Assembly: GCA_002413385.1 (NCBI GenBank)
Contig: DHWW01000029.1
Location: 615 to 5,979, forward strand
Length of the DNA stretch: 5,365 bases
Direction: 5' to 3'
Source: Granulicella sp. UBA5172
GTDB taxonomy: Bacteria > Acidobacteriota > Terriglobia > Terriglobales > Acidobacteriaceae
Positions 1 through 5,365 of the stretch are shown here, in pieces (the stretch's first letter is position 1; each line of letters starts with the position of its first letter). The position numbers and the translations under genes are program-made. Under the pieces are notes generated by a model. That model did no database searches, was not told the DNA's origin, and worked only from the letters and a program-made list of their open reading frames with translations.

Positions 1-1472
1 GCCAGTCCCAGAGCCAGCGCCGTAAACACCACAAACGTTAGCCACGCCGCCTGCGCCAGCGCAAACCCCACCGCCGCGCCCATCAGTGGAGCCATGCAGG
101 GAGTCGCCACCACCGTCGCCAGCACGCCTGTAAAGAAACTCCCCGCCAGCCCCGGACGCTTCGCCAGATCGCCCCCAGCGCTTGTCAGGCTCAGCCCTAT
201 CTCAAACTGCCCCGCCAGGCTCAACCCCAGGAAGAACACCAGCGACGCCAGTACCGCAACAAACCCCGGCGACTGCAACTGGAACCCCCAACCCAGTTGT
301 CGTCCACCAGCGCGCAAAATCAGCAACGCGGCTACGATGACCCAAAAGCTAACGACGATCCCCAGCGTATAGGCCAAACCATGCGACCGCTGCCGGTTCT
401 TCTCCTCGTTCGAAGCATTCACCAGTGCAAGCCCCTTCAGAAACAGCACCGGAAACACGCAAGGCATCAGGTTCAGCAGCAGCCCACCCAGGAACGCCAA
501 TCCGATCGCACTGAACGCATTCAGATCCGGCCCCGAACTCGCATCTTCGATCTTCTTTGCCGCGAATGGCGGCGCGGGTACCACCCCTTGTGTCACCGGT
601 GTTGTGAAGTCATAAGACTCCGTAGAACTCAGCTCCACCAGCGCATGCAGCGTCGTCGGCATCGGCATCGTCATTCCCGGATGCTGCGGGTCCGGCGCTC
701 GCTTCAGCCAAATCCTCACACCATCCGGCAGCGACTCAATCTGCTGGTCCGCAGCACCATCGATCTGGTCCTGATCGAACGGATAAAACTCTGCATCGGT
801 CTCTTTATTCCCAGTCTTTAGCGTCACCGCAAGCTGCTTCGCATCGCCAATAACCGACACGCTCATCCCCGCCGGCAGTTCCTTCGGCAGGGTCGCCAGC
901 GCCGATCCCAGCGCACCCACCGCCTTTACCTCCGGCACCGGCCCCTTCACCACCTCGACATCGATCCCCAGGTGCGCCTTGCCCGGCAAACAGACACTGC
1001 TGCACACCAACCACCGCACCTGCGCATCCAGATGCACCTTCCCCGGCTTCATCGTCGGCGACGCCGTCAGCAGCACCGGAAACGCCACCCCATCCTCGTA
1101 CCCAAAGTCCATCAGCGGCCCCAGCGGCAGCCGCGACGGAGGAGGGAACTGCACGGGCCCCGCCGTCATCCCCTCAGGCAGAGTCCACGTAATCTTCGGC
1201 GGTTGCCCAGCCTCTCCCGCATTCACCCAATACACATGCCAATGCTCTTCGATCGTCAGCACCAGCCCCGCCTGCAGGGTTCCACCCACCGCAATCTGCG
1301 GCGCCAGCGTCGTCAACTCCGCCGTCAAGTGCTCAGCCTTCACCGGCCCCGGCCCACCGTCACCCACTTCGACAATCTGCGCCCGCGCGCTCGCCCCCCC
1401 CGCCATCGCCATCATCGGCAGCAACAGCGCCACTAGCCTGCCGCACCGTGTCAACCAGCGTCTCTTGCCCAT
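1..1472 (-). CDS. dsbD: DsbD-family protein-disulfide reductase, 3' end beyond window (partial)
   Basis: DsbD proteins pass electrons from cytoplasmic thioredoxin across the inner membrane to periplasmic thiol partners. Visible are 490 codons with no stop, running off the left edge. Residues 1-31 form a signal peptide (basic MGKRRW start, Leu/Met-rich core, ASARAQ end). Residues about 45-180 match the periplasmic DsbD_N/ScsB-like domain, with a Cys pair C157-x3-C161 in WLVCSSVCLPG. A second periplasmic stretch reaches about 315. The membrane domain starts near 319 and shows both hallmark redox cysteines, C338 in LMPCVFPVLF and C459 in ATPCMAPLMG, as in the E. coli transmembrane domain. A C-terminal thioredoxin-like domain would be expected outside the window and cannot be checked. 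The ATG at 1472 was chosen because the signal peptide starts there; no strong ribosome-binding site precedes it. Codons end strongly in G. The CxxxC spacing resembles ScsB-type relatives more than E. coli DsbD, so ScsB is the main alternative name. Confidence 0.93.
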   Translation of the reverse strand, partial: MGKRRWLTRCGRLVALLLPMMAMAGGASARAQIVEVGDGGPGPVKAEHLTAELTTLAPQIAVGGTLQAGLVLTIEEHWHVYWVNAGEAGQPPKITWTLPEGMTAGPVQFPPPSRLPLGPLMDFGYEDGVAFPVLLTASPTMKPGKVHLDAQVRWLVCSSVCLPGKAHLGIDVEVVKGPVPEVKAVGALGSALATLPKELPAGMSVSVIGDAKQLAVTLKTGNKETDAEFYPFDQDQIDGAADQQIESLPDGVRIWLKRAPDPQHPGMTMPMPTTLHALVELSSTESYDFTTPVTQGVVPAPPFAAKKIEDASSGPDLNAFSAIGLAFLGGLLLNLMPCVFPVLFLKGLALVNASNEEKNRQRSHGLAYTLGIVVSFWVIVAALLILRAGGRQLGWGFQLQSPGFVAVLASLVFFLGLSLAGQFEIGLSLTSAGGDLAKRPGLAGSFFTGVLATVVATPCMAPLMGAAVGFALAQAAWLTFVVFTALALGL

Positions 1473-1520
1473 CCAACCATTGTAGAAGCAACCCGAACGG
1501 AAGCAACCATCCCGTCGCAA

Positions 1521-1566
1521 CCGGGTGCCCTATCCTCGGCGCGGTGTCATCGCGACAGGGTGGGTT
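1521..1566. repeat. Hairpin-forming intergenic element, likely member of a dispersed repeat family
   Basis: The gap between the CoA-binding gene and dsbD holds an imperfect inverted structure. CCTATCCT (1529-1536) can pair with AGGGTGGG (1557-1564) using two G-T wobbles, and CGCG (1540-1543) pairs with CGCG (1551-1554) around a 7-base loop. An adjacent short palindrome, CGCTAGCG, lies at about 1571-1578. The GGGTGCCC...GCG..TCATCGCG...GGGTGGG layout resembles intergenic elements I recall from acidobacterial genomes, but that is memory and not a search result. There is no U-tract, so it is not an obvious intrinsic terminator. The rest of 1473-1618 shows no gene. Confidence 0.4.
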
Positions 1567-1618
1567 ATCGCTCGCTAGCGCGACCCCTCTCCTCGTCCCC
1601 ACCCAAAGTCCACGCTGC

Positions 1619-2038
1619 TCATCCTCGCATCCATCGCATGTGCTCGACCATGATGCAGCGGTCCATCACAACATGAATCCCACCAGCCTCTGCCGCCTGC
1701 GCTGCCGTCTCGTTCCGAATTCCCAGTTGCACCCATAAATTCTCGAGTCCCAGCGCCAGCATCTCGTCCACAATCGCCGGAATAGCCTTTGGCAGCCGGA
1801 ACACGTTCACTACATCGGGCCGCACCGGCAACTCGCTTAGCGAGGGATAACTGCGCTCCCCCAACGCGCTCTCAACCCCCGGATTCACTGGCAGAATCCT
1901 ATACCCCTGCCCCTGCATATACGCCGACACCGCATAGCTCGCCTTTGCCGGATCATCCGACAACCCCACCACCGCCAGCGTCCGCGGCGCATGGCCTCTC
2001 CCGCCCAACATCTCCAGCATCACTAAAGGTTCATTCAT
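1619..2038 (-). CDS. CoA-binding domain protein, YccU family (139 aa)
   Basis: This is a small single-domain cytoplasmic protein of the CoA_binding_2/YccU family, a Rossmann-like fold related to the CoA-binding domain of succinyl-CoA synthetase. Its physiological role is not established. The family signatures occur in order: a nucleotide-binding loop AVVGLSDDPAKASY (residues 22-35), PVNPG (50-54), LGERSYPSL (59-67), DVVNVFR (75-81), WVQLGIRNE (102-110) and the C-terminal VVMDRCIMVEH (123-133). The length of about 140 residues is normal, so the gene looks intact. The ATG at 2038 is preferred over upstream in-frame starts because a GGAG sits 8 bases before it and the family homology begins soon after. 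The frame extends open to 2209, but the extra 57 residues do not look like this family. It reads in the same direction as dsbD, 146 bases upstream of it; co-transcription is possible but unproven. Confidence 0.92.
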   Translation of the reverse strand: MNEPLVMLEMLGGRGHAPRTLAVVGLSDDPAKASYAVSAYMQGQGYRILPVNPGVESALGERSYPSLSELPVRPDVVNVFRLPKAIPAIVDEMLALGLENLWVQLGIRNETAAQAAEAGGIHVVMDRCIMVEHMRWMRG

Positions 2039-2046
2039 GGTGTTAT

Positions 2047-2057
2047 CTCCACTCCCC
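2047..2057 (-). promoter_or_regulatory. Ribosome-binding site of the CoA-binding gene
   Basis: On the minus strand the sequence reads GGGGAGTGGAG and is followed by 8 bases and then the ATG at 2038. It contains two overlapping Shine-Dalgarno-like cores; the nearer GGAG (2047-2050) has ideal spacing. This site decides the start of the CoA-binding protein. Confidence 0.65.
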
Positions 2058-2183
2058 GGATTCACCGGCGGGATTCGTTTACAATCAGATGTTGAAGGCA
2101 GTCGCACAGCGTTAGCCTGCACAGTCCGGTTTCCGTACCCCGGTCTTTGTTCGTTATCGTCGAAGCGGCACCTTCCGGGGAGT
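2051..2183. repeat. 10-bp perfect inverted repeat spanning the divergent gap
   Basis: ACTCCCCGGA at 2051-2060 is the exact reverse complement of TCCGGGGAGT at 2174-2183. Each arm contains the GGGGAG Shine-Dalgarno-like core of one of the two divergent genes. The arms are 113 bases apart, so they are most simply two similar ribosome-binding regions and not one hairpin. The 2061-2173 interval between them shows no gene and no convincing promoter pair. Confidence 0.45.
2177..2182 (+). promoter_or_regulatory. Ribosome-binding site supporting a TTG start for the lipoprotein
   Basis: GGGGAG lies 6 bases before the in-frame TTG at 2189. The alternative ATG codons at 2210 and 2216 have no purine-rich site at a suitable distance, so this motif argues for TTG initiation. 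Confidence 0.5.
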
Positions 2184-2188
2184 ACTGT

Positions 2189-3658
2189 TTGTTCCGAAAT
2201 TTGCGCCACATGGGTATGTACCAGTCAGTAGGGAAGCGTCTCTGCCGCGATCACATCGCAGCCACTGCCGTTCTCACCATCAGTATCGTCGCTGTGTTCA
2301 CGACAATTGGCTGCGGTAATCAGTATCGCCCAGTTGTCAGCGCTATCGGTCCTGTTGGCCCTGCGGGTCAACCGACCAAGTTCGCCGTCGCCGTCTCCAG
2401 TCCCAGCTCCACCTCGCTTGGCCTGCTCACCATCGTCGACTTCGCTGGAGACACGGTGCTCTCCACGCCCAATATCCTCTCCAATCCCAGCTATTTCGCG
2501 CTCAATCCCAACGGCACCCAGGGGTACACCATCAACGCGGAAGGCTCCCTCAATACCTTCTTTCTCTCCAATCCGACAGCCCTCATCTCCAGCAACGTAG
2601 TCCAGACCACACTCCCGGTCAACTCCGCTCCCGTGAGCATTACCTCGCTGACCCCGGCCAGCGCCCTCTCGACCATCTTCATCCCCGAAACCGCGACCAA
2701 CAGTATCGCGGCCATCAATGCTGGTACCGCGGCGCTCTACGACAACGTCGGCATCCGTGGCGGTTCCAATCCCGTCTATGTCGTCGGCGCTGCTGGCACG
2801 CCACGCGTTTATGCGATCAGCCAGAACACTCCCGGTACCAATGGCCAGATCGACTCCCTTGAGACCGTCTCGACGACCTCGCTCTCCGACTCTGCCCAGA
2901 TCCCTGTAGGCATCAAGCCCGTATATGGCGTCATGACAGGGGACGATCGCCGCGCCTTCATCCTCAATCAGGGCTCGGGCACCGTCTCTGTCATCAATGT
3001 CCCGAGCAATGCCCCCGATGTCTCCCAACCTTTTATCACCATTCCCCCCATCCCCATCGCGGGTGGTGGTACGGCTGCTCCGAACCCTGTCTGGGCCGAT
3101 CTCGCCCCGATCAGCTCCGAGCTTGTCGTCCTGAACCAGGGTGATGGTATCCATCCCGGAAGTCTGAGCATTATCAGCATCCCCCTCTGTAGTCCGGGGG
3201 CCCTGGCATCCAACCCCAACTGTAGTCCCGCCAATCCGGTGGACGCTGTGGGCTTCGGCCAGGTCATTGCCACCGCAACCGTCGGCATCAATCCCTCCAT
3301 GGTTTCGGTTTTGCAGGACGGCTCTGCTGCCTACGTTATCAACGAACTGGACGGCGCGGGCAACTGTGGCACCGGTGAGGGCTCAGTGAGCGTTGTCAAT
3401 CTCAAGACAGGTCAGCTCACCGCTACGATCTGCGGCGTCTCTGGCAGTGCTGCCACGGCCACGGCCAACGGAACCTCCAACCTCATTTTCGGCCATCCGA
3501 ATTCCATCTCGGCCACCACCGGTGTACCCGCGGGCAAGGTCTACGTTACCTCGTCAGATAACCGATATATGAGCATTATCTACACCGATACCAACACGGT
3601 TCAGGCACATATCCCCCTTCAGGGTCTGGGCCTCCGCGTTCTCGTAACCACCCCGTAA
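2189..3658 (+). CDS. Putative lipoprotein with YVTN-type beta-propeller repeats (489 aa)
   Basis: This is a predicted exported lipoprotein of unknown function. A basic N-terminus (R3, R6, K16, R17, R20) precedes a hydrophobic segment (about 23-40) ending TTIGC, giving a lipidated Cys42. The lipobox is imperfect because Thr replaces the usual Leu at -3. From about residue 65 the chain shows repeated beta-propeller blades of the pattern 'xxYVIN..GSxSVVNLxTGQ': for example QGYTINAEGSLN (111-122), IFIPETATNSIAAIN (163-177), RAFILNQGSGTVSVIN (255-270), AAYVINELDG...GSVSVVN (380-404) and VYVTSSDNRYMSIIYTD (451-467). The composition is rich in Ala, Ser, Thr, Gly, Pro and Asn with few charges, typical of surface-exposed propellers in acidobacteria. 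Four cysteines (334, 345, 393, 415) could form two disulfides. The TTG at 2189 is preferred because of its ribosome-binding site; ATG 2210 or 2216 would shorten only the n-region, and TTG 2147 is the longest option. The gene is divergent from the CoA-binding gene and convergent with the anti-sigma gene. Confidence 0.85.
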   Translation: MFRNLRHMGMYQSVGKRLCRDHIAATAVLTISIVAVFTTIGCGNQYRPVVSAIGPVGPAGQPTKFAVAVSSPSSTSLGLLTIVDFAGDTVLSTPNILSNPSYFALNPNGTQGYTINAEGSLNTFFLSNPTALISSNVVQTTLPVNSAPVSITSLTPASALSTIFIPETATNSIAAINAGTAALYDNVGIRGGSNPVYVVGAAGTPRVYAISQNTPGTNGQIDSLETVSTTSLSDSAQIPVGIKPVYGVMTGDDRRAFILNQGSGTVSVINVPSNAPDVSQPFITIPPIPIAGGGTAAPNPVWADLAPISSELVVLNQGDGIHPGSLSIISIPLCSPGALASNPNCSPANPVDAVGFGQVIATATVGINPSMVSVLQDGSAAYVINELDGAGNCGTGEGSVSVVNLKTGQLTATICGVSGSAATATANGTSNLIFGHPNSISATTGVPAGKVYVTSSDNRYMSIIYTDTNTVQAHIPLQGLGLRVLVTTP

Positions 3659-3697
3659 GACAGGGATGACGGCTTAGGGAACACAAGAGAACAATAC

Positions 3698-3738
3698 AAA
3701 GGCCAGCTACTGCACCCATTGCAGACGGCTGGCCTTTT
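3698..3738. terminator. Bidirectional intrinsic terminator between convergent genes
   Basis: A 10-bp perfect stem, AAAGGCCAGC (3698-3707) with GCTGGCCTTT (3728-3737), is extended inside by CTGCA (3710-3714) with TGCAG (3720-3724) around a CCCAT loop. It is followed by TTTT on the plus strand and by a T-rich TTTGTATTGTT run on the minus strand, so it can serve the lipoprotein gene and the sigma/anti-sigma unit. One arm and the loop lie inside the last codons and stop of the anti-sigma gene. Confidence 0.85.
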
Positions 3739-4642
3739 CCAATCCTTGTTCGCTCACCCGGATAGCTGTTCTTACATCCCCGCCAGCACCGATCGGTGCG
3801 GTCGGGGTCTTCGATCCACCCTCATCCTCGACGGTCACGCCAAACCCCTTCGCCGCCACGCCCTTCGGCAACTGCGGCATCACCACGGTCGCGTTACCAT
3901 TGGCATCAGGTTTGAACAGGCCCGCGGGAATCGGAGCAAGTCCAGCCTCTTCCGGTAGTAGCCACAGTTCATAGGTTTTGGCTGGCTGCAACGGATCTAA
4001 GTGGCTTGCGACAAACACCAGAGAACCCTGACCCGCAACGTAGGTTGCATGGCCTTCTGGATCCAACTTCGGCTGTTGATGCGCTGTCAGAGGAACATGC
4101 AATGAAACCTGCAATGCGTTCGCATTTGTCAGCGACTGCATCAACTCCTTGGCCTGCGCCGTCTGTTGCGTCGTCTTATCCAATTGCGCGGTCTCGGCAG
4201 CCAGATTCTGCTCTACGACCTTCCGCTGCTCAAACTGCATACTGGCCACCACGGCAACTGTTGCGGCCACAGCCCATCCCGTCCAGGCCATAAACGGTGC
4301 TACCCGTCGTCGTTCCCGTTCCTCGGGTGCTTCCATCTGGAACATCCGGCTATTGCGCGGATACAGTACCGGTTCGAGTTGTTGTTCCACTCGATCGATT
4401 GGAATCACCTTCTTTTCCGCTGCAACCTGGTGCAGTAACCGTTCGCGTGCCTGCGACGGCGGTGCCTGCATCTCTGCCGTCATCGCATAGGTCACCAGGT
4501 CTCCCTGGATCTCTCCCACCTGCAAACGGCAAAGCGGGCACTCCTTCAAGTGCTGCGCCGCGGACTTCATGTCGGCATCGGGCAGAAGTTGCAGCGCGAA
4601 CAGGTACAGATCATCTTGCGTGATGTGGCTCGCGTTGTTCAT
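3707..4642 (-). CDS. Transmembrane zinc-type anti-sigma factor with RskA-like C-terminal domain (311 aa)
   Basis: It is predicted to hold the ECF sigma factor encoded just upstream inactive at the membrane and to release it on a signal from outside. The N-terminal cytoplasmic part has a zinc anti-sigma motif, H31-x3-C35-x2-C38 (HLKECPLC), with H6 placed as a fourth ligand. One membrane span lies at about 117-135 (FMAWTGWAVAATVAVV). It is followed by a Gln/Ala/Glu-rich stretch (about 137-170, likely coiled coil) and then an extracytoplasmic RskA-type domain, seen in TYELWLLPEE (223-232), PAGLFKPDANGNA (239-251), FGVTVEDEGGS (267-277) and TPTAPIG (279-285). The ATG at 4642 overlaps the sigma stop codon as ATGA, which fits translational coupling. 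The stop lies in the terminator stem. The family assignment is strong; the signal sensed is unknown. Confidence 0.93.
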   Translation of the reverse strand: MNNASHITQDDLYLFALQLLPDADMKSAAQHLKECPLCRLQVGEIQGDLVTYAMTAEMQAPPSQARERLLHQVAAEKKVIPIDRVEQQLEPVLYPRNSRMFQMEAPEERERRRVAPFMAWTGWAVAATVAVVASMQFEQRKVVEQNLAAETAQLDKTTQQTAQAKELMQSLTNANALQVSLHVPLTAHQQPKLDPEGHATYVAGQGSLVFVASHLDPLQPAKTYELWLLPEEAGLAPIPAGLFKPDANGNATVVMPQLPKGVAAKGFGVTVEDEGGSKTPTAPIGAGGDVRTAIRVSEQGLEKASRLQWVQ

Positions 4643-5208
4643 GCCTGGAATGCCTTTCTCAGCGTCAACAGTCCACTGCGAATCCGAGTCTTCACTGTCC
4701 CCAGAGGGTCGCCCGTCATCTCGGCGATCTCCGAATGGGTCAGGCCATCAAAAAATGCCATCTCCAACGTCTTGCGTTGTTCCACCGGCAGAAGCAGGAC
4801 CGTGGCCCGTGCCCGTTCCATCAAAATTGACCGCTCCGCTTCGTCGCCCAGATTCGTGGACGAAGCCAGGTTCATCTCTTCCACCTGCTCACTCGGCCGC
4901 TTGCGGCGCAGTGTATCGATCGAGCGGTTACGCGCTACCACAGACAGCCATCCGCCAAGGCTGCCTTTGGCAGCGACGAAACTGTTGGGATTGCGCCAAA
5001 TCCGCATGAAAATCTCCTGCATCACGTCCTCGGCCGAAGCCGTATCGCGCAGCACACGCAGCGAAACCGAATACACAATCTTAGAGTAACGGTCGAATAA
5101 CACCGCCATCGCTCGTTCGTCACCGTGTTGTACGCGTGTCAGTAACTCCGCGTCGTCTTCCGGCGCCGTTCGAGCTACTGCCATCGGTCCTTCGATGCCA
5201 CTGTTCAT
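4639..5208 (-). CDS. ECF-type RNA polymerase sigma factor (sigma-70 family, 189 aa)
   Basis: An alternative sigma factor directing RNA polymerase to a stress or envelope regulon. Region 2 covers about residues 21-105: AMAVLFDRYSKIVYSVSLRV (33-52), the core-binding SAEDVMQEIFMRIWRN (58-73) and the -10-reading GGWLSVVARNRSIDTLRRKR (85-104). A variable linker follows. Region 4 covers about 136-189, with LPVEQRKTLEMAFFDGLTHSEIAEMTG (140-166) and the recognition helix PLGTVKTRIRSGLLTLRKAF (168-187). The length is normal for an ECF factor. The ATG at 5208 was chosen (GAG 8 bases upstream); a GTG at 5217 in the same frame adds three residues, and ATG 5184 would also leave both regions intact. The TGA overlaps the start of the anti-sigma gene, and the pairing with an RskA-type partner suggests a SigK-like regulatory logic. 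The precise ECF group cannot be fixed by eye. Confidence 0.95.
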   Translation of the reverse strand: MNSGIEGPMAVARTAPEDDAELLTRVQHGDERAMAVLFDRYSKIVYSVSLRVLRDTASAEDVMQEIFMRIWRNPNSFVAAKGSLGGWLSVVARNRSIDTLRRKRPSEQVEEMNLASSTNLGDEAERSILMERARATVLLLPVEQRKTLEMAFFDGLTHSEIAEMTGDPLGTVKTRIRSGLLTLRKAFQA

Positions 5209-5217
5209 AGAACGCAC

Positions 5218-5365
5218 TCACAGGGTAATCGGATTGCCGCTGGGGCTGTGGAAGCAGGCAACCATTTTCCACTGACGAGGAATCCAACCCACCCTTCCAT
5301 CGCCCGCGCCGGGCAGACTTAGCCCGAGAGCACAGTGTACGTCATTCCCATCCCGTGAACTCCTC
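5218..5365 (-). pseudogene. Possible 3' end (or remnant) of a VOC/glyoxalase-like gene, running off the right edge
   Basis: One minus-strand frame is open from the window edge to a TGA at 5220-5218 (48 codons). It ends in WKMVACFHSPSGNPITL, which resembles the closing 'F.DPDGN.I.L' strand of vicinal-oxygen-chelate proteins. The codons nearest the end have the G/C-ending third positions of a real gene; those further upstream are less typical. The usual Asp of DPDGN is His here, and a Thr sits where a metal-binding Glu is common. An open frame of this length is not improbable by chance. It could be an intact gene continuing outside, a decayed remnant, or non-coding leader sequence of the sigma gene. 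Confidence 0.27.
5274..5298 (-). promoter_or_regulatory. Candidate ECF-type promoter upstream of the sigma gene
   Basis: On the minus strand GGAAG (5294-5298) is separated by exactly 16 bases from CGTC (5274-5277). Many ECF sigma factors recognise a GGAA-type -35 and a CGTC/CGT-type -10 at this spacing, and they often transcribe their own genes. Transcription would start roughly 55-60 bases before the ATG at 5208. Short motifs like this recur by chance, and the call competes with the edge frame above. It is an inference. Confidence 0.28.

Noticed and set aside
94..821. Plus-strand open frames opposite the DsbD membrane domain
   Set aside because: Their sequences are Pro/Arg/Gln-rich and unlike proteins; the minus strand carries conserved redox-cysteine motifs.
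972..1485. Two overlapping plus-strand open frames opposite dsbD
   Set aside because: One is Arg/His/Pro-rich and the other Ser/Pro/Gly-rich, with no recognisable motif; the opposite strand encodes a clear DsbD protein.
2080..2085. TACAAT as a -10 box for the lipoprotein gene
   Set aside because: No acceptable -35 hexamer is found 16-18 bases upstream, and a single hexamer is weak evidence.
2039..2209. N-terminal extension of the CoA-binding protein to 196 residues
   Set aside because: The added 57 residues lack family similarity, and a well-spaced ribosome-binding site marks the ATG at 2038.
2225..3154. A 309-codon open frame antisense to the lipoprotein gene
   Set aside because: Its translation is Asp/Gly/Arg-rich low-complexity sequence with no domain, and it lies fully opposite a well-supported gene. 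It is a by-product of GC-rich codon use.
4550..5089. Plus-strand open frames opposite the sigma factor gene
   Set aside because: They mirror a well-conserved ECF sigma factor on the minus strand and show no motif of their own.
5302..5314. Short hairpin GCCCG-CGC-CGGGC near the right edge
   Set aside because: A 5-bp stem with a 3-base loop and no U-tract is expected by chance in GC-rich DNA.

Overview
The window looks like chromosomal DNA of a GC-rich, diderm soil-type bacterium. An acidobacterium of the Granulicella/Terriglobus/Edaphobacter kind is my best guess. This rests on the style of the lipoprotein (an Ala/Ser/Thr/Gly/Pro-rich YVTN-type propeller), the RskA-type anti-sigma factor and an intergenic GGGTGCCC...GGGTGGG element. 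No rRNA or other taxonomic marker is present, so the assignment is an inference.

Layout, left to right. Positions 1-1472 (minus strand) hold the first 490 codons of a DsbD-family protein-disulfide reductase; its 3' part, where a C-terminal thioredoxin domain would lie, is outside the window. A 146-base gap (1473-1618) carries a hairpin-forming, probably repetitive element. A YccU-type CoA-binding protein follows on the minus strand (1619-2038). Across a 150-base divergent gap a lipoprotein with a YVTN-type beta-propeller is read on the plus strand (2189-3658; TTG start preferred). It converges on a two-gene minus-strand unit: a zinc-type, RskA-domain anti-sigma factor (3707-4642) and, upstream of it, an ECF sigma factor (4639-5208). 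A single bidirectional hairpin terminator sits between the convergent genes and reaches into the last codons of the anti-sigma gene. At the right edge an open minus-strand frame (5218-5365) ends in a VOC/glyoxalase-like tail just before the sigma gene; it may be the end of another gene or a remnant.

How the genes may work together. The sigma and anti-sigma genes overlap by ATGA and form a classic envelope-stress or redox switch. The anti-sigma factor has a cytoplasmic zinc domain, one membrane span and an extracytoplasmic sensor domain. DsbD would carry electrons to the periplasm, and the lipoprotein is a secreted protein with four cysteines in its C-terminal half. All of these products except the CoA-binding protein concern the cell envelope or its redox state, but nothing in the sequence proves that the sigma factor controls its neighbours. 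I saw no CRISPR array, insertion sequence, phage gene or tRNA, and no clearly unprecedented system. The more interesting points are small-scale architecture: the terminator inside a coding end, paired inverted ribosome-binding sites in the divergent gap, a candidate ECF promoter, and the edge fragment.
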